From positions 1-64,000 of the forward strand of contig NZ_JAKJIC010000016.1 of the NCBI RefSeq assembly GCF_021864535.1: a stretch of 64,000 bases of DNA, read 5' to 3'. The notes below the pieces were generated by a model. The model did no database searches and had not been told where the DNA came from. It saw nothing but the letters and a program-made list of their open reading frames with translations. Source of the stretch: Oryzibacter oryziterrae (lineage in GTDB: Bacteria > Pseudomonadota > Alphaproteobacteria > Rhizobiales > Pleomorphomonadaceae). The translations under genes were made by a program, and so were the position numbers. The first letter of the stretch is position 1; every line of letters begins with the position of its first letter. Below, one piece after another: positions 10,899 through 19,205 of this stretch.

Positions 10899-12035
10899 AT
10901 GGCACAAGGAACAACACGTGGGAGGCTTGCCTTGTCCGATCATCGTGGCACTCGGCCGAAAGGGCGGGAGAGCCTTGTCGAGACTGTCGAAAGTGCGGCG
11001 CGCCTCATTGCGAAGGCACGCCAGCCAGCCATCGGCGGGCTTGGCACAGACGTGGATGGCGTAAGGGCTGCCCTTGCGCTCGGCCTCAAGATTGGTGCCA
11101 TCGTCGATCACGCAGCGACGGTCTACGAGCGGGTGGACCTGCGCGTCCTCTCCGACAGCGGCGTGATGGTCACCACGGCGGCGGAAGCCCGCCATCGCGG
11201 CGACCTGATCGTCCTGGTCGGGCCGGGCGCGGTGGCGTGGGCCGGTCACGCCAGCGTCTTCGACAACGGCGGCGGCCTCTATCCCTGGCGCGGACCGCGC
11301 GGGGTGCTTTGCATTGGAACCGGCGGCGCACGGCCGGCGCATATGGCCATAGACGGCGACGTGGCGGTGCTGGGTGACGATCTGCCACTGGACCGGGTGA
11401 TCGGCCTGTTGCGCGCCCGGCTCGGCGGGCGGCCCGTTGCGGCATCGCCGGAAGGGCTCGATGTCACGGCCATCGACGCGGCGGCCTTGCAGATGAAGGC
11501 GGCGAGTTTTGGCGTGGTTGTCGCCGACGCCCATGACTTCGACCATGTGGCCTATGACAGCCTGATGGCGCTCGTGAAGGCGCTCAATGCGGAGACGCGC
11601 TTCACGACCTTGGCAGTTCCGGCGCACCACCATGGTCGCGGCGCCAATCTGGTGTCCGCCTGGACCACCGGCGGACGGCTGCCTGTCGGCATGGGACGGG
11701 GCTATCCAGAGCAGGACGATTGGCGCTTCGATCTCGAGCGGGCCGTGGGGGCCGGAGAAATCGATGCGCTGGTGTGGGTCGGGGCCCTCGGGCCGGAGCT
11801 GCCTGAATGGGCCGGCAAGGTGCCGACCGTGGCGCTGATCCACCACGGCGCGCAGGAATGCAGGGCCGACGTGGTGATCGAGGTCGGTGTCCCCGGCATC
11901 ACCCATGCCGGCGTGTTGACCGACGCCATCCGCGATGGATTTGCGCATGTGGAACCTCGCGCGCCACAGGATCTGCCGTCGGTGGCCGAAGTTCTCAGCC
12001 TCCTTTCCGCCGCCATCAAGGACAAGGCAGCATGA
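10899..12035 (+). CDS. fhcB: Formyltransferase/hydrolase complex subunit B
   Basis: 378 residues, homologous to archaeal formylmethanofuran dehydrogenase subunit B (FwdB/FmdB). In methylotrophic bacteria the Fhc complex does not do redox chemistry: it transfers formyl from formyl-H4MPT to a methylofuran carrier and hydrolyses it to formate. Consistent with this, there is no Cys before residue 138, so the N-terminal iron-sulphur motif and metal-ligating Cys of the archaeal enzyme are missing. The start at 10899 is the first ATG in frame after the cyclase gene; its ribosome site is poor and a start some codons later is possible. It overlaps fhcA by ATGA and opens the fhcBADC operon. Confidence 0.93.
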   Translation: MAQGTTRGRLALSDHRGTRPKGRESLVETVESAARLIAKARQPAIGGLGTDVDGVRAALALGLKIGAIVDHAATVYERVDLRVLSDSGVMVTTAAEARHRGDLIVLVGPGAVAWAGHASVFDNGGGLYPWRGPRGVLCIGTGGARPAHMAIDGDVAVLGDDLPLDRVIGLLRARLGGRPVAASPEGLDVTAIDAAALQMKAASFGVVVADAHDFDHVAYDSLMALVKALNAETRFTTLAVPAHHHGRGANLVSAWTTGGRLPVGMGRGYPEQDDWRFDLERAVGAGEIDALVWVGALGPELPEWAGKVPTVALIHHGAQECRADVVIEVGVPGITHAGVLTDAIRDGFAHVEPRAPQDLPSVAEVLSLLSAAIKDKAA

Positions 12036-13669
12036 TTACCCAGCTCAAGGGCGGTACCGTCGTCGACCCCGTTTCCGGGGAGACCCGCGTTCGCGACGTC
12101 TTCATCGAGGATGGCCGCATCATTTCGTCCCCCGCCGCCGGCGAGGCCATTGACCAGGTGCATGACTGCCGGGGCAAGATCATCATGGCCGGCGCGGTGG
12201 ACGTGCATTCGCACATCGCCGGCGGCAATGTGACCATGAGCCGGCTGCTTCTGCCGGAGCTGCATGTGAACGAAGCGCCGGGCGATGCCGGCCTGCCCTT
12301 CTCCACGTCGAAATGGTCGGGCTATGAGATCGGCCGTCTCTATGCGGAGATGGGCTACACGACGGTAATCGAGCCGGCTCTGGCACCGGCGCAGGCCATG
12401 CAGACCCATCTCGAGATGGCTGACATCCCGATCATTGACCGCGGCGCGCTGACGGTGGTGGGCAATGACGACCACTTTCTGAGTCAGCTGCGCGCCCGCG
12501 AAGGGCGCACCGCCATTCGCGACAGCATTGCCTATGCGTTGAAGGCCTCCAAGGGCCTGGGTCTCAAGGTGATCAATGCGGGCGGTCCCGCGGCATTCCA
12601 TTCCGGTCTCCGGACCTTCGATCTGGACGATACGGTGCCGCACTACGGTGCGACGTCGCGGCAGATCGTGTCGGCACTCCTGACCGCCGTCGACGATATC
12701 GGCGTGCCGCATCCCCTGCATGTGCATGCCAACAATCTCGGCGCCATCGGTGCGCCGGATACCATCGATGCCACCATTGCCGCCGCCGAGGGGCGCCGGC
12801 TGCACTTCGCCCATATTCAGTTCTATGCCTACGGCAAGGACGCCGACGGCTCGATGCGCTCGGGTGCCGAGCAGATCGCCGCGGCACTGGCGGGTGCCCC
12901 CAACATCACCTGCGACGTGGGACAGGTGATGTTCGGCTCGACTGTGACGATTTCGCTCGACCTGATGAAGCAATGGTCCGGTTCGAAGTTTGCGTCCCCG
13001 CGCAAGTTCTCGATCACCGACGGCGATGCGGAAGGCGGCGGCGTGGTGCCCTTCGCCTACAAGGCCAAGAACTGGGTCAACTGCCTGCAATGGGCGATCG
13101 GCCTCGAGATCTTCCTGCTGTCGCCCGATCCCTGGCGGGTACTGTTGACCACCGACCATCCCAATGGCGGCGTGTTCACTTCCTATCCCGACATCATCCA
13201 TCTGCTGATGAGCGCCGACGAGCGGGCGCGCTGGCTGGAGAGCATGCCCGAGAAAGTACGCGAGAAGTCGTCGCTTGCGTCGATGACGCGCGAATACAGC
13301 TTCGAGGAAATTGCCATCATGACGCGGGCTGCCCCGGCTCGGCTGCTTGGGCTGCACGACCGCGGCCATCTGAAGCCGGGCGCCGTGGCGGACGTGGCGG
13401 TCTACGACGACCTCGCCGATCGTGCCGCCATGTTCCGCTCGGCATCGCTGGTGTTCAAGGATGGGCGTGTGGCGGTGAAGGATGGAAAGGCGCTGGGCTG
13501 GATTGCCGGGCGCACATCGATCCTGACGCCGGACTATGATGCCCAGATGGACCGGCGAATGTCCGACTATCTCAACGACCGCTATGGCCTTGGCCCCGCA
13601 GCCTTCGCCGTGCCGGAAGCCGCCTTCGGCGAACGCAGCATCTTCAAGGTGGAACCATGCAGGACATGA
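12032..13669 (+). CDS. fhcA: Formyltransferase/hydrolase complex subunit A (formyl-methylofuran hydrolase)
   Basis: 545 residues of the amidohydrolase superfamily, the hydrolytic subunit that releases formate from the formylated furan carrier. The metal-binding HxH is at His59 and His61 (VDVHSHIAGG); further conserved histidines appear in HPLHVHANNLG and HFAHIQFYAYG, and the late Asp in TTDHPNGG. The length fits FwdA/FhcA. It starts within the fhcB stop (ATGA) and its end overlaps fhcD by 13 bp, so the subunits are made together. Together with FhcD it provides the two active sites between which the bound carrier shuttles C1 units in the known bacterial complex. Confidence 0.95.
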   Translation: MITQLKGGTVVDPVSGETRVRDVFIEDGRIISSPAAGEAIDQVHDCRGKIIMAGAVDVHSHIAGGNVTMSRLLLPELHVNEAPGDAGLPFSTSKWSGYEIGRLYAEMGYTTVIEPALAPAQAMQTHLEMADIPIIDRGALTVVGNDDHFLSQLRAREGRTAIRDSIAYALKASKGLGLKVINAGGPAAFHSGLRTFDLDDTVPHYGATSRQIVSALLTAVDDIGVPHPLHVHANNLGAIGAPDTIDATIAAAEGRRLHFAHIQFYAYGKDADGSMRSGAEQIAAALAGAPNITCDVGQVMFGSTVTISLDLMKQWSGSKFASPRKFSITDGDAEGGGVVPFAYKAKNWVNCLQWAIGLEIFLLSPDPWRVLLTTDHPNGGVFTSYPDIIHLLMSADERARWLESMPEKVREKSSLASMTREYSFEEIAIMTRAAPARLLGLHDRGHLKPGAVADVAVYDDLADRAAMFRSASLVFKDGRVAVKDGKALGWIAGRTSILTPDYDAQMDRRMSDYLNDRYGLGPAAFAVPEAAFGERSIFKVEPCRT

Positions 13670-14562
13670 TCGTCAACGGCGTCCGCATCGATGACACCTT
13701 CGCCGAGGCCTTCGACATGTCGGCCACCGGGGTGGTGATCACGGCGCCGACACGCAAGTGGGCCGAGATTGCCGCCAAGACCATGACGGGCTTTGCCACC
13801 TCGGTGATCGCCTGCGGCTGCGAGGCGGCCATCGATTGCGAGCTGTCGCCCGAGGAGACGCCCGACGGGCGGCCCGGCTTCCGCGTGCTGATCTTCGGCT
13901 TTGACGCAGCCGGCCTCGAACTGCAGCTGCGCAATCGGGTGGGTCAGTGCGTGCTGACCTCTCCGGGCGCGGCCTGCTTTTCCGGCATCGACGGCGGCAA
14001 GCGGCTGAAGCTCGGCGCAACCTTGCGCTATTTCGGCGACGGCAACCAGATCGCCAAGAAGCTGGGTCGCAAGCGTTATTGGCGCGTCCCCGTCATGGAA
14101 GGCGAGTTCCTGATCGAGCATGACACGGGCATGGCGGATGTGGCGATCGGCGGCGGCAACGTGCTGATACTCGGCCGCAGCCAGGCGGAAGTGCTGGCGG
14201 CGGCCGAGGCGGCGGCGGAAGCGGCCATGACGGTGCCCGGCGTGATCCTGCCCTTCCCTGGCGGCATTGTGCGCTCCGGCTCCAAGGTCGGCTCCAAATA
14301 TGCCGGCATGTTCGCCTCGACCAACAACGCCTTCTGCCCAAACCTGCGCGGAGAGCCGGGGTCGTTGCTCGACATGGATACCGGCTCCGTGCTCGAACTG
14401 GTGATGGACGGCCTCTCCTTCGAGGCCATTCTGGAATCCATGAAGCGCGCCCTGCACGCGGCCTGCGCCTTCGGCCCGGACAAGGGCATCCAGCGCATTT
14501 CTGCGGGCAATTACGGCGGCAATCTCGGCCGTCACCATTTCCGTCTGAGGGATATCGTCTGA
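13657..14562 (+). CDS. fhcD: Formylmethanofuran:H4MPT formyltransferase subunit
   Basis: 301 residues, homologous to archaeal Ftr. It moves the formyl group from N5-formyl-H4MPT to the furan carrier. Family features: an N-terminal NGVRIDDTFAEAFDM, the GFATSVIACGCEAAID stretch, TPDGRPG, and the C-terminal ISAGNYGGNLGRHHF. Ftr is normally ~300 residues, so it is complete. It overlaps the end of fhcA and shares one base with fhcC (TGATG), a fhcB-A-D-C order also known in methylotrophs. Confidence 0.96.
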   Translation: MQDMIVNGVRIDDTFAEAFDMSATGVVITAPTRKWAEIAAKTMTGFATSVIACGCEAAIDCELSPEETPDGRPGFRVLIFGFDAAGLELQLRNRVGQCVLTSPGAACFSGIDGGKRLKLGATLRYFGDGNQIAKKLGRKRYWRVPVMEGEFLIEHDTGMADVAIGGGNVLILGRSQAEVLAAAEAAAEAAMTVPGVILPFPGGIVRSGSKVGSKYAGMFASTNNAFCPNLRGEPGSLLDMDTGSVLELVMDGLSFEAILESMKRALHAACAFGPDKGIQRISAGNYGGNLGRHHFRLRDIV

Positions 14563-15368
14563 TGGCCGCGCTCACGTTTACGCTGAAGGCCGCCCCGCCC
14601 GAAAGGCTCGACCTTTCCCTGCTGGTTCCGGACAAGCTCAAGGATCTGTCGGCGCGCGAGATCGAGCGCCTCGGCATCGGGACAACGCCGACGGGCGTGG
14701 TGGTCGGGGATCTCTTCACCGTCAGCGGGACCGATCTGACGGATATCCGGTTTGCCGGCGGCTCTGACCGATTTGACGGCGTGGGAACCGGGCTCAAGGG
14801 CGCGTCCCTGCATGTGGACGGCGATGTCGGTGCCTATCTCGGGCGTGGCATGAAGTCGGGCAAGATCGTTGTCGCGGGGTCTTTGACCGGCCCCTATGGC
14901 GCGACTGCGGCGACTGGCGGGGTTATCCGCGTCACGGGGAATGCGGCCGACGCCACCGCCGCGTCCATTCCGGGCGCCATGGCCGGCTTGGCTGGGGCGA
15001 CCCTGATCATCGAGGGCAATGCCGGCGATCTTCTCGGCGACCGGCTGAGGCGCGGCGTGATCCTGGTGCAAGGCAGTGTCGGTGCACTGGCGGGAGCGCG
15101 CATGGTCGGCGGCACGATCATAAGCGCGGCGCTCGGACGGCGCGCCGGCCAGGGCATGAAGCGCGGGACGCTGATTGCCGGAACGGTCGAGGATATCGAG
15201 CCGACTTTCGTCTTCTCGGGGAGCTATACGGAGGCCTTCCTGCCGCTCCTGCGCCGTTGGGTAGCGAGCGAAGCCGGGGCCGGCTTTGCCGCTCTGGTGC
15301 CTCAGGTGGCACAGCGCTATCGTGGGGACATGGCTTCGCTCGGCAAGGGCGAAATCCTGATCGGTTGA
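14562..15368 (+). CDS. fhcC: Formyltransferase/hydrolase complex subunit C
   Basis: 268 residues, homologous to FwdC. The middle part (~75-225) is a right-handed beta-helix typical of the GXGXG family (glutamate-synthase alpha C-terminal-like), visible as repeated Gly-x-x-x-Gly turns such as GAYLGRGMKSGKIVV and GDLLGDRLRRGVILV. It is a structural subunit of the Fhc complex rather than a catalytic one. It begins within the fhcD stop and is followed 19 bp later by the PaiB-like gene. Confidence 0.94.
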   Translation: MAALTFTLKAAPPERLDLSLLVPDKLKDLSAREIERLGIGTTPTGVVVGDLFTVSGTDLTDIRFAGGSDRFDGVGTGLKGASLHVDGDVGAYLGRGMKSGKIVVAGSLTGPYGATAATGGVIRVTGNAADATAASIPGAMAGLAGATLIIEGNAGDLLGDRLRRGVILVQGSVGALAGARMVGGTIISAALGRRAGQGMKRGTLIAGTVEDIEPTFVFSGSYTEAFLPLLRRWVASEAGAGFAALVPQVAQRYRGDMASLGKGEILIG

Positions 15369-15387
15369 CCACAGAGGACAGAACGCG

Positions 15388-16017
15388 GTGTATGTTCCGC
15401 CCGCCTTCCGGGAAGATGATCCGGCCGTCTTGCACGCGCTGATGCACGAGGTACGGCTTGCGAGCCTGGTGACGATGACGGCCGACGGGCTGATCGCCTC
15501 GCCGCTGCCGCTTCATCTGGTTCCGGACGAAGGGCCGCTCGGCACGCTCTATGGTCATCTGGCCAAGGCCAACATCCAGGGGACGCTGGCGCCGATCGGC
15601 CAGGCCCTGGTGATCTTCAGCGGGGCCGACGCCTATGTATCGCCGTCCTTCTATCCATCCAAGGCGGAGAGCGGCAAGGTGGTGCCAACCTGGAACTATG
15701 TGGTTGTGCATGCCTATGGCACGGTCGAGTTCTTCACCGACACGGCGCGCCTCAGGCCGCTGCTGGACAGGCTGACTGCGCGGCACGAGGCCGGCAGCCC
15801 CAGCCCGTGGACGCTTGACGATGCTCCAGCGGAGTATATCGCCGCGCAGATGAAGGGGATCATCGGGCTGCGCATCGAGATTTCCCGCCTGGACGGCAAA
15901 TGCAAGCTCAGCCAGAACCGCAGCGCCGCCGACCAGGCAGGCGTGGCCGCAGGGCTGGCGGCAAGCGAAAGGCCTGGTGACCGCGACATATCCGAGCGGA
16001 TGACGAAGACGGGTTGA
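15388..16017 (+). CDS. PaiB-like FMN-binding protein
   Basis: 209 residues of the PaiB/FMN-binding split-barrel family. It opens with the family pattern MYVPPAFREDD, which fixes the GTG start at 15388, and continues with ASPLPLHLVPDEG, YVSPSFYP and TWNYVVVHAYG. Bacillus PaiB was described as a negative regulator of sporulation and protease genes, but the fold is that of flavin oxidoreductases, so the biochemical role is open. It lies 19 bp after fhcC and 119 bp before folP, making it part of the C1/pterin run. A flavin reductase acting on a pterin or furan intermediate is a guess from context only. Confidence 0.85.
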   Translation: MYVPPAFREDDPAVLHALMHEVRLASLVTMTADGLIASPLPLHLVPDEGPLGTLYGHLAKANIQGTLAPIGQALVIFSGADAYVSPSFYPSKAESGKVVPTWNYVVVHAYGTVEFFTDTARLRPLLDRLTARHEAGSPSPWTLDDAPAEYIAAQMKGIIGLRIEISRLDGKCKLSQNRSAADQAGVAAGLAASERPGDRDISERMTKTG

Positions 16018-16136
16018 TTTTCGCCTGTGCTTCTGTCTGTTAAGCTTGGAAAACGTGGCTGTCCCAAGGGCTTGCTGCGGAGTTGTCGTCGGACCTCCCT
16101 GGAGCTGCCGACGCAGTCGAAACATGTGGACCCCCT

Positions 16137-16952
16137 ATGGCCATTTCCTGTCTCCCCGAACTCGGCAAGCGCACCCTGGTGATGGGTATCCTGAACGTGA
16201 CGCCGGACAGCTTTTCCGATGGCGGGCATTTTGCCGCCGTCGAGACGGCGCTGGCGCATGCGGCGGAGCTGGAAGCGGAAGGCGCTGACATCATCGACAT
16301 CGGCGGTGAATCCACCCGTCCCGGCGCGACGGAAGTGCCGGTCGAGGAAGAGATCGCACGTGTGGTGCCGGTGATCGAGCGTCTGGCCACGCGCAGCTCG
16401 GTGCCGATCTCCATCGATACTTACAAGGCGCGTACTGCAGAGGCCGCTCTCAAGGCAGGCGCGAAGATCGTCAATGACGTCTGGGGCCTGCAGCGCGAGC
16501 CTGACATTGCAAAGGTGGCAGCGGCGCATGGAGCGCCGGTGATCATCATGCACAATCGTCAGGTGATCGACGGTGACATCGACATCATAGCCGACATGAA
16601 GGCGTTCTTTGCCCGCTCGATCGAGATCGCCCACAAGGCCGGCATTGCCGACGACCAGATCATTCTCGACCCCGGTGTCGGCTTCGGCAAGACCTTTCCG
16701 CAGCATCTGCAGGCCATCTCCAAGCTGCCGCAGATCAAGGCACTCGGCTATCCGGTGCTGATGGGCACTTCACGCAAGAGCCTGATCGGCATTCTCAACG
16801 ACAACAAGCTGGCGCCCAAGGACCGGATCAACGGCACGATCGCATCGAACGCGGCCGCCATCCTTCTTGGTGCCGACATCATTCGCGTGCATGACGTGAG
16901 GGCGCATCGGGAAGCGGCCGCTGTCGCCGATGCCATCAAGGGCCAAATGTGA
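16137..16952 (+). CDS. folP: Dihydropteroate synthase
   Basis: 271 residues. It condenses 6-hydroxymethyl-dihydropterin pyrophosphate with p-aminobenzoate in folate synthesis. Both family signatures are exact: GILNVTPDSFSDGG for the first and IIDIGGESTRPGA for the second; the later VPISIDTYKA, NDVWG, DPGVGFGK and TSRKS are the other pterin/pABA loops. The ATG at 16137 lacks a strong ribosome site; a TTG at 16083 would add 18 residues. It is followed after one base by folB. Because the next genes include a second dihydropteroate-synthase-like protein, this one probably serves folate while the other serves the methanopterin branch. Confidence 0.95.
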   Translation: MAISCLPELGKRTLVMGILNVTPDSFSDGGHFAAVETALAHAAELEAEGADIIDIGGESTRPGATEVPVEEEIARVVPVIERLATRSSVPISIDTYKARTAEAALKAGAKIVNDVWGLQREPDIAKVAAAHGAPVIIMHNRQVIDGDIDIIADMKAFFARSIEIAHKAGIADDQIILDPGVGFGKTFPQHLQAISKLPQIKALGYPVLMGTSRKSLIGILNDNKLAPKDRINGTIASNAAAILLGADIIRVHDVRAHREAAAVADAIKGQM

Positions 16953-16953
16953 C

Positions 16954-17319
16954 ATGACCGACAAGATTTCCGTGCAGCGTATCGCCGTCTTTGCCTATCA
17001 TGGGGTGTTTCAGGAGGAGAGCAAGCTCGGTCAGCGCTTCTACATCTCCTTCACTGCCGAACTCGACCTCAAGGCGGCAGGACAGAACGACGATCTCAGC
17101 AAGACCGTTCACTACGGCGAAATGACCGATGTGGTGGTTCGTGTGGCCACAATGCAGCGGTTCCGGCTGATCGAGGGGCTGGCGGAGACGATTGCTCGGG
17201 AACTGCTGGAGGGCTTCCCGCTGGTTGACGCCATCACCGTCAAGATCGAGAAGCCGGCGGCGCCGGTGACACATGTGATCGATACCGTCAGCCTGGAAAT
17301 CACCAGGAGGCGCTCGTGA
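16954..17319 (+). CDS. folB: Dihydroneopterin aldolase
   Basis: 121 residues, the usual size of FolB. It cleaves dihydroneopterin to 6-hydroxymethyl-dihydropterin and glycolaldehyde. Recognised by the start MTDKISVQRIAVFAYHGVF with the conserved Tyr-His-Gly, the active-site Glu/Lys framework (HYGEMTDVV, LIEGLAETIARELL) and the C-terminal VKIEKPAAPV. The start is at 16954, one base after the folP stop. It overlaps folK (GTGA), so the three folate genes are coupled. Confidence 0.94.
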   Translation: MTDKISVQRIAVFAYHGVFQEESKLGQRFYISFTAELDLKAAGQNDDLSKTVHYGEMTDVVVRVATMQRFRLIEGLAETIARELLEGFPLVDAITVKIEKPAAPVTHVIDTVSLEITRRRS

Positions 17320-17786
17320 TCGAAGCCGCGCTCAGCCTCGGCGGCAACCAGGGGGACGTGCGGTCGACGCTGACGACGGCGCTTGCCAAGCTGGAACAAG
17401 GGGGCGCGCGGATCAAGCGTCGCTCGTCGGACTACCAGACCCCGCCGTGGGGCAAGACCGACCAGCCGGCCTTCGTCAATGCCGCCGTGATCGTCGAGAC
17501 CGACCTTGCAGCCCATGCGCTGCTCGAGCTCTGCCTGAAGGTCGAGCGGGAGCTCGGACGCATCCGCATGGAGCGCTGGGGGCCACGCATCATCGACATT
17601 GACGTGCTCACCTATGGCGACGCGGTCATCGACAGCGAAGATCTGAAGCTGCCGCATCCCTTCATCGCTGAACGGGGTTTCGTTCTGATTCCGCTTGCGG
17701 AGATCGCACCCGACCTGTTGGTTGGAGGCCATCGGGTGGCCGATCTCGCGGCGCGATTCGCCGACGAACCGATCGTGCGCCTTTGA
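17316..17786 (+). CDS. folK: 2-Amino-4-hydroxy-6-hydroxymethyldihydropteridine diphosphokinase
   Basis: 156 residues. HPPK activates hydroxymethyl-dihydropterin with ATP. Signatures: ALSLGGNQGD at the N-terminus, FVNAAVIVET, and the hallmark RWGPRIIDIDVLTYG, then LPHPFIAERGFVL. The start is a GTG overlapping the folB stop. Its product is the substrate for dihydropteroate synthases and, in archaea, for methanopterin synthesis, which makes its place inside the fhc run meaningful. A 61-bp gap with a good ribosome site leads to mfnB. Confidence 0.95.
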   Translation: MIEAALSLGGNQGDVRSTLTTALAKLEQGGARIKRRSSDYQTPPWGKTDQPAFVNAAVIVETDLAAHALLELCLKVERELGRIRMERWGPRIIDIDVLTYGDAVIDSEDLKLPHPFIAERGFVLIPLAEIAPDLLVGGHRVADLAARFADEPIVRL

Positions 17787-17847
17787 GGCAAAGAACTGCG
17801 AAAGCCGGGGTGAACCTGGCGGACGAAGAGTGCGGGAGGAGACGCGC

Positions 17848-18534
17848 ATGACCCGAATCCTTGTTTCGGTGACGAATGCTGCGGAAGCCGCCGCGGCCTT
17901 GTCGGCCGGTGCGCAGCTGATCGATGCCAAGGATCCCGCAAAAGGCGCACTCGGGGCGCTGCCGCCGACCACAGTCAAGGCGATCGTGGACGCCGTCGGT
18001 GGCAAGGTGGAAACATCGGCTGCCGCGGGAGATCACCCGTCTCTCAATCAGCTGATCGACCTGGCGAGTGCCGGTGCCGACTATGTCAAGGTGGCGATCC
18101 CCGGCGGAGACGAAGGTGCGGCTATGCTGAGCCTCATCGGCCGATCGCTCGCCGGTAGAACGAAACTCGTGGCCTTGTTTGCCGCGGATAAGGAACCTGC
18201 CCTCGACCTGGTTCCCGTTGCAGCCATGGCGGGATTCTCCGGCGTGATGCTGGATACGGTCGACAAGTCGGCGGGCCTCCTGTCGGTGATGGAAATGGCG
18301 GACATCGCCCATTTCGTCGCTGCGGCGCGACGCGCCAAGGTGATGGTAGGGCTGGCTGGTTCTCTGAAGATCGTCGACGTGGGAACGCTGTTGCCGTTGA
18401 AGCCGGATCTGCTTGGCTTTCGCGGTGGTGTCTGCATCGATGGAGATCGGAGCCAGGCGCTGGATCCATCGAAGATTCGCGCACTCATGGCCGCGATGGC
18501 CGTGCACGGGATCCGGTCGACAGCGGCGGAGTAA
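17848..18534 (+). CDS. mfnB: (5-formylfuran-3-yl)methyl phosphate synthase
   Basis: 228 residues, DUF556/MfnB family. In methanogens MfnB builds the furan ring of methanofuran from two glyceraldehyde-3-phosphate molecules. The family core is here: LIDAKDPAKGALGAL with the catalytic Lys region, then SAAAGDHPS, YVKVAIPGG, and a C-terminal LLGFRGGVCIDGDR. The length matches. The start at 17848 follows GGGAGGAG. Being downstream of fhcBADC, it most likely makes the furan of the methylofuran carried by the Fhc complex. It is 8 bp before the kinase gene. Confidence 0.92.
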   Translation: MTRILVSVTNAAEAAAALSAGAQLIDAKDPAKGALGALPPTTVKAIVDAVGGKVETSAAAGDHPSLNQLIDLASAGADYVKVAIPGGDEGAAMLSLIGRSLAGRTKLVALFAADKEPALDLVPVAAMAGFSGVMLDTVDKSAGLLSVMEMADIAHFVAAARRAKVMVGLAGSLKIVDVGTLLPLKPDLLGFRGGVCIDGDRSQALDPSKIRALMAAMAVHGIRSTAAE

Positions 18535-18542
18535 GGCAGGAA

Positions 18543-19202
18543 GTGGCACCCGTACCCTTCTCGCGCACTGGAAATCTGGTCATCGTGAAGATCGGTGGCA
18601 GCCTGGCCACCGACCGCGTTGCGCTTCACGGAATCATCGGCGACATCGGCCGTGCAGCCTGTCGCAGCGTCATCGTGCCCGGCGGAGGAGCCTTTGCAGA
18701 CGCGGTCCGGAGCGTGCAGGCTGGCCTTGGCTTCAGCGACAAATTGGCTCACCGCTTGGCCATGCAGGCCATGAGCGATTACGCTGACGTACTGGCGGAA
18801 CTCTACCCTCAGCTTGTGGTCACGCGCCTGAAGTATGAGATCGAAGCGGCACACCACGCGGGGCGAATCCCGGTGTGGTCGCCGGCAGTTCTGGAAGCCG
18901 GCGTGGCGGGTTTGCCGGAAAACTGGACTATCACCTCGGACAGTCTCGCCGCCTTCCTCGCGCGGAGCCTGCGGGCGAGCGCTCTGCTGCTGATCAAATC
19001 CGTGGATGGGCCCGATCTTGCGAGCGCCACGCATCTGACGAGCGCAGGGCTCACCGACGATGCCTTTCCTGATTTTGCCGGGGCACTCGACTGCCCTGTA
19101 CGGCTCATCGGTCCTGCCAATCACGGAAGGCTCTCGGAATTGCTGGCGCGACCGGATAAGACGATAGGAACCGTTGTCCCCCAATCGTCATTGCCACACT
19201 GA
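18543..19202 (+). CDS. Amino-acid-kinase-fold protein, probable MfnE-like furan phosphate kinase
   Basis: 219 residues of the aspartate/glutamate/uridylate kinase fold: VIVKIGGSLATD for the phosphate loop, VIVPGGGAFADAVR, and TSDSLAAFLA plus LLLIKSVDG for the nucleotide side. Archaeal MfnE, of the same fold and size, phosphorylates the aminomethylfuran phosphate to its diphosphate, the step after MfnB and MfnD. Its place directly after mfnB (8 bp) and 3 bp before the next gene makes that role likely, but fold alone would not prove it. The start is GTG at 18543 after GGCAGGA. It is a member of the small kinase genes regularly found near H4MPT-pathway genes in methylotrophs. Confidence 0.82.
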   Translation: MAPVPFSRTGNLVIVKIGGSLATDRVALHGIIGDIGRAACRSVIVPGGGAFADAVRSVQAGLGFSDKLAHRLAMQAMSDYADVLAELYPQLVVTRLKYEIEAAHHAGRIPVWSPAVLEAGVAGLPENWTITSDSLAAFLARSLRASALLLIKSVDGPDLASATHLTSAGLTDDAFPDFAGALDCPVRLIGPANHGRLSELLARPDKTIGTVVPQSSLPH

Positions 19203-19205
19203 TCC

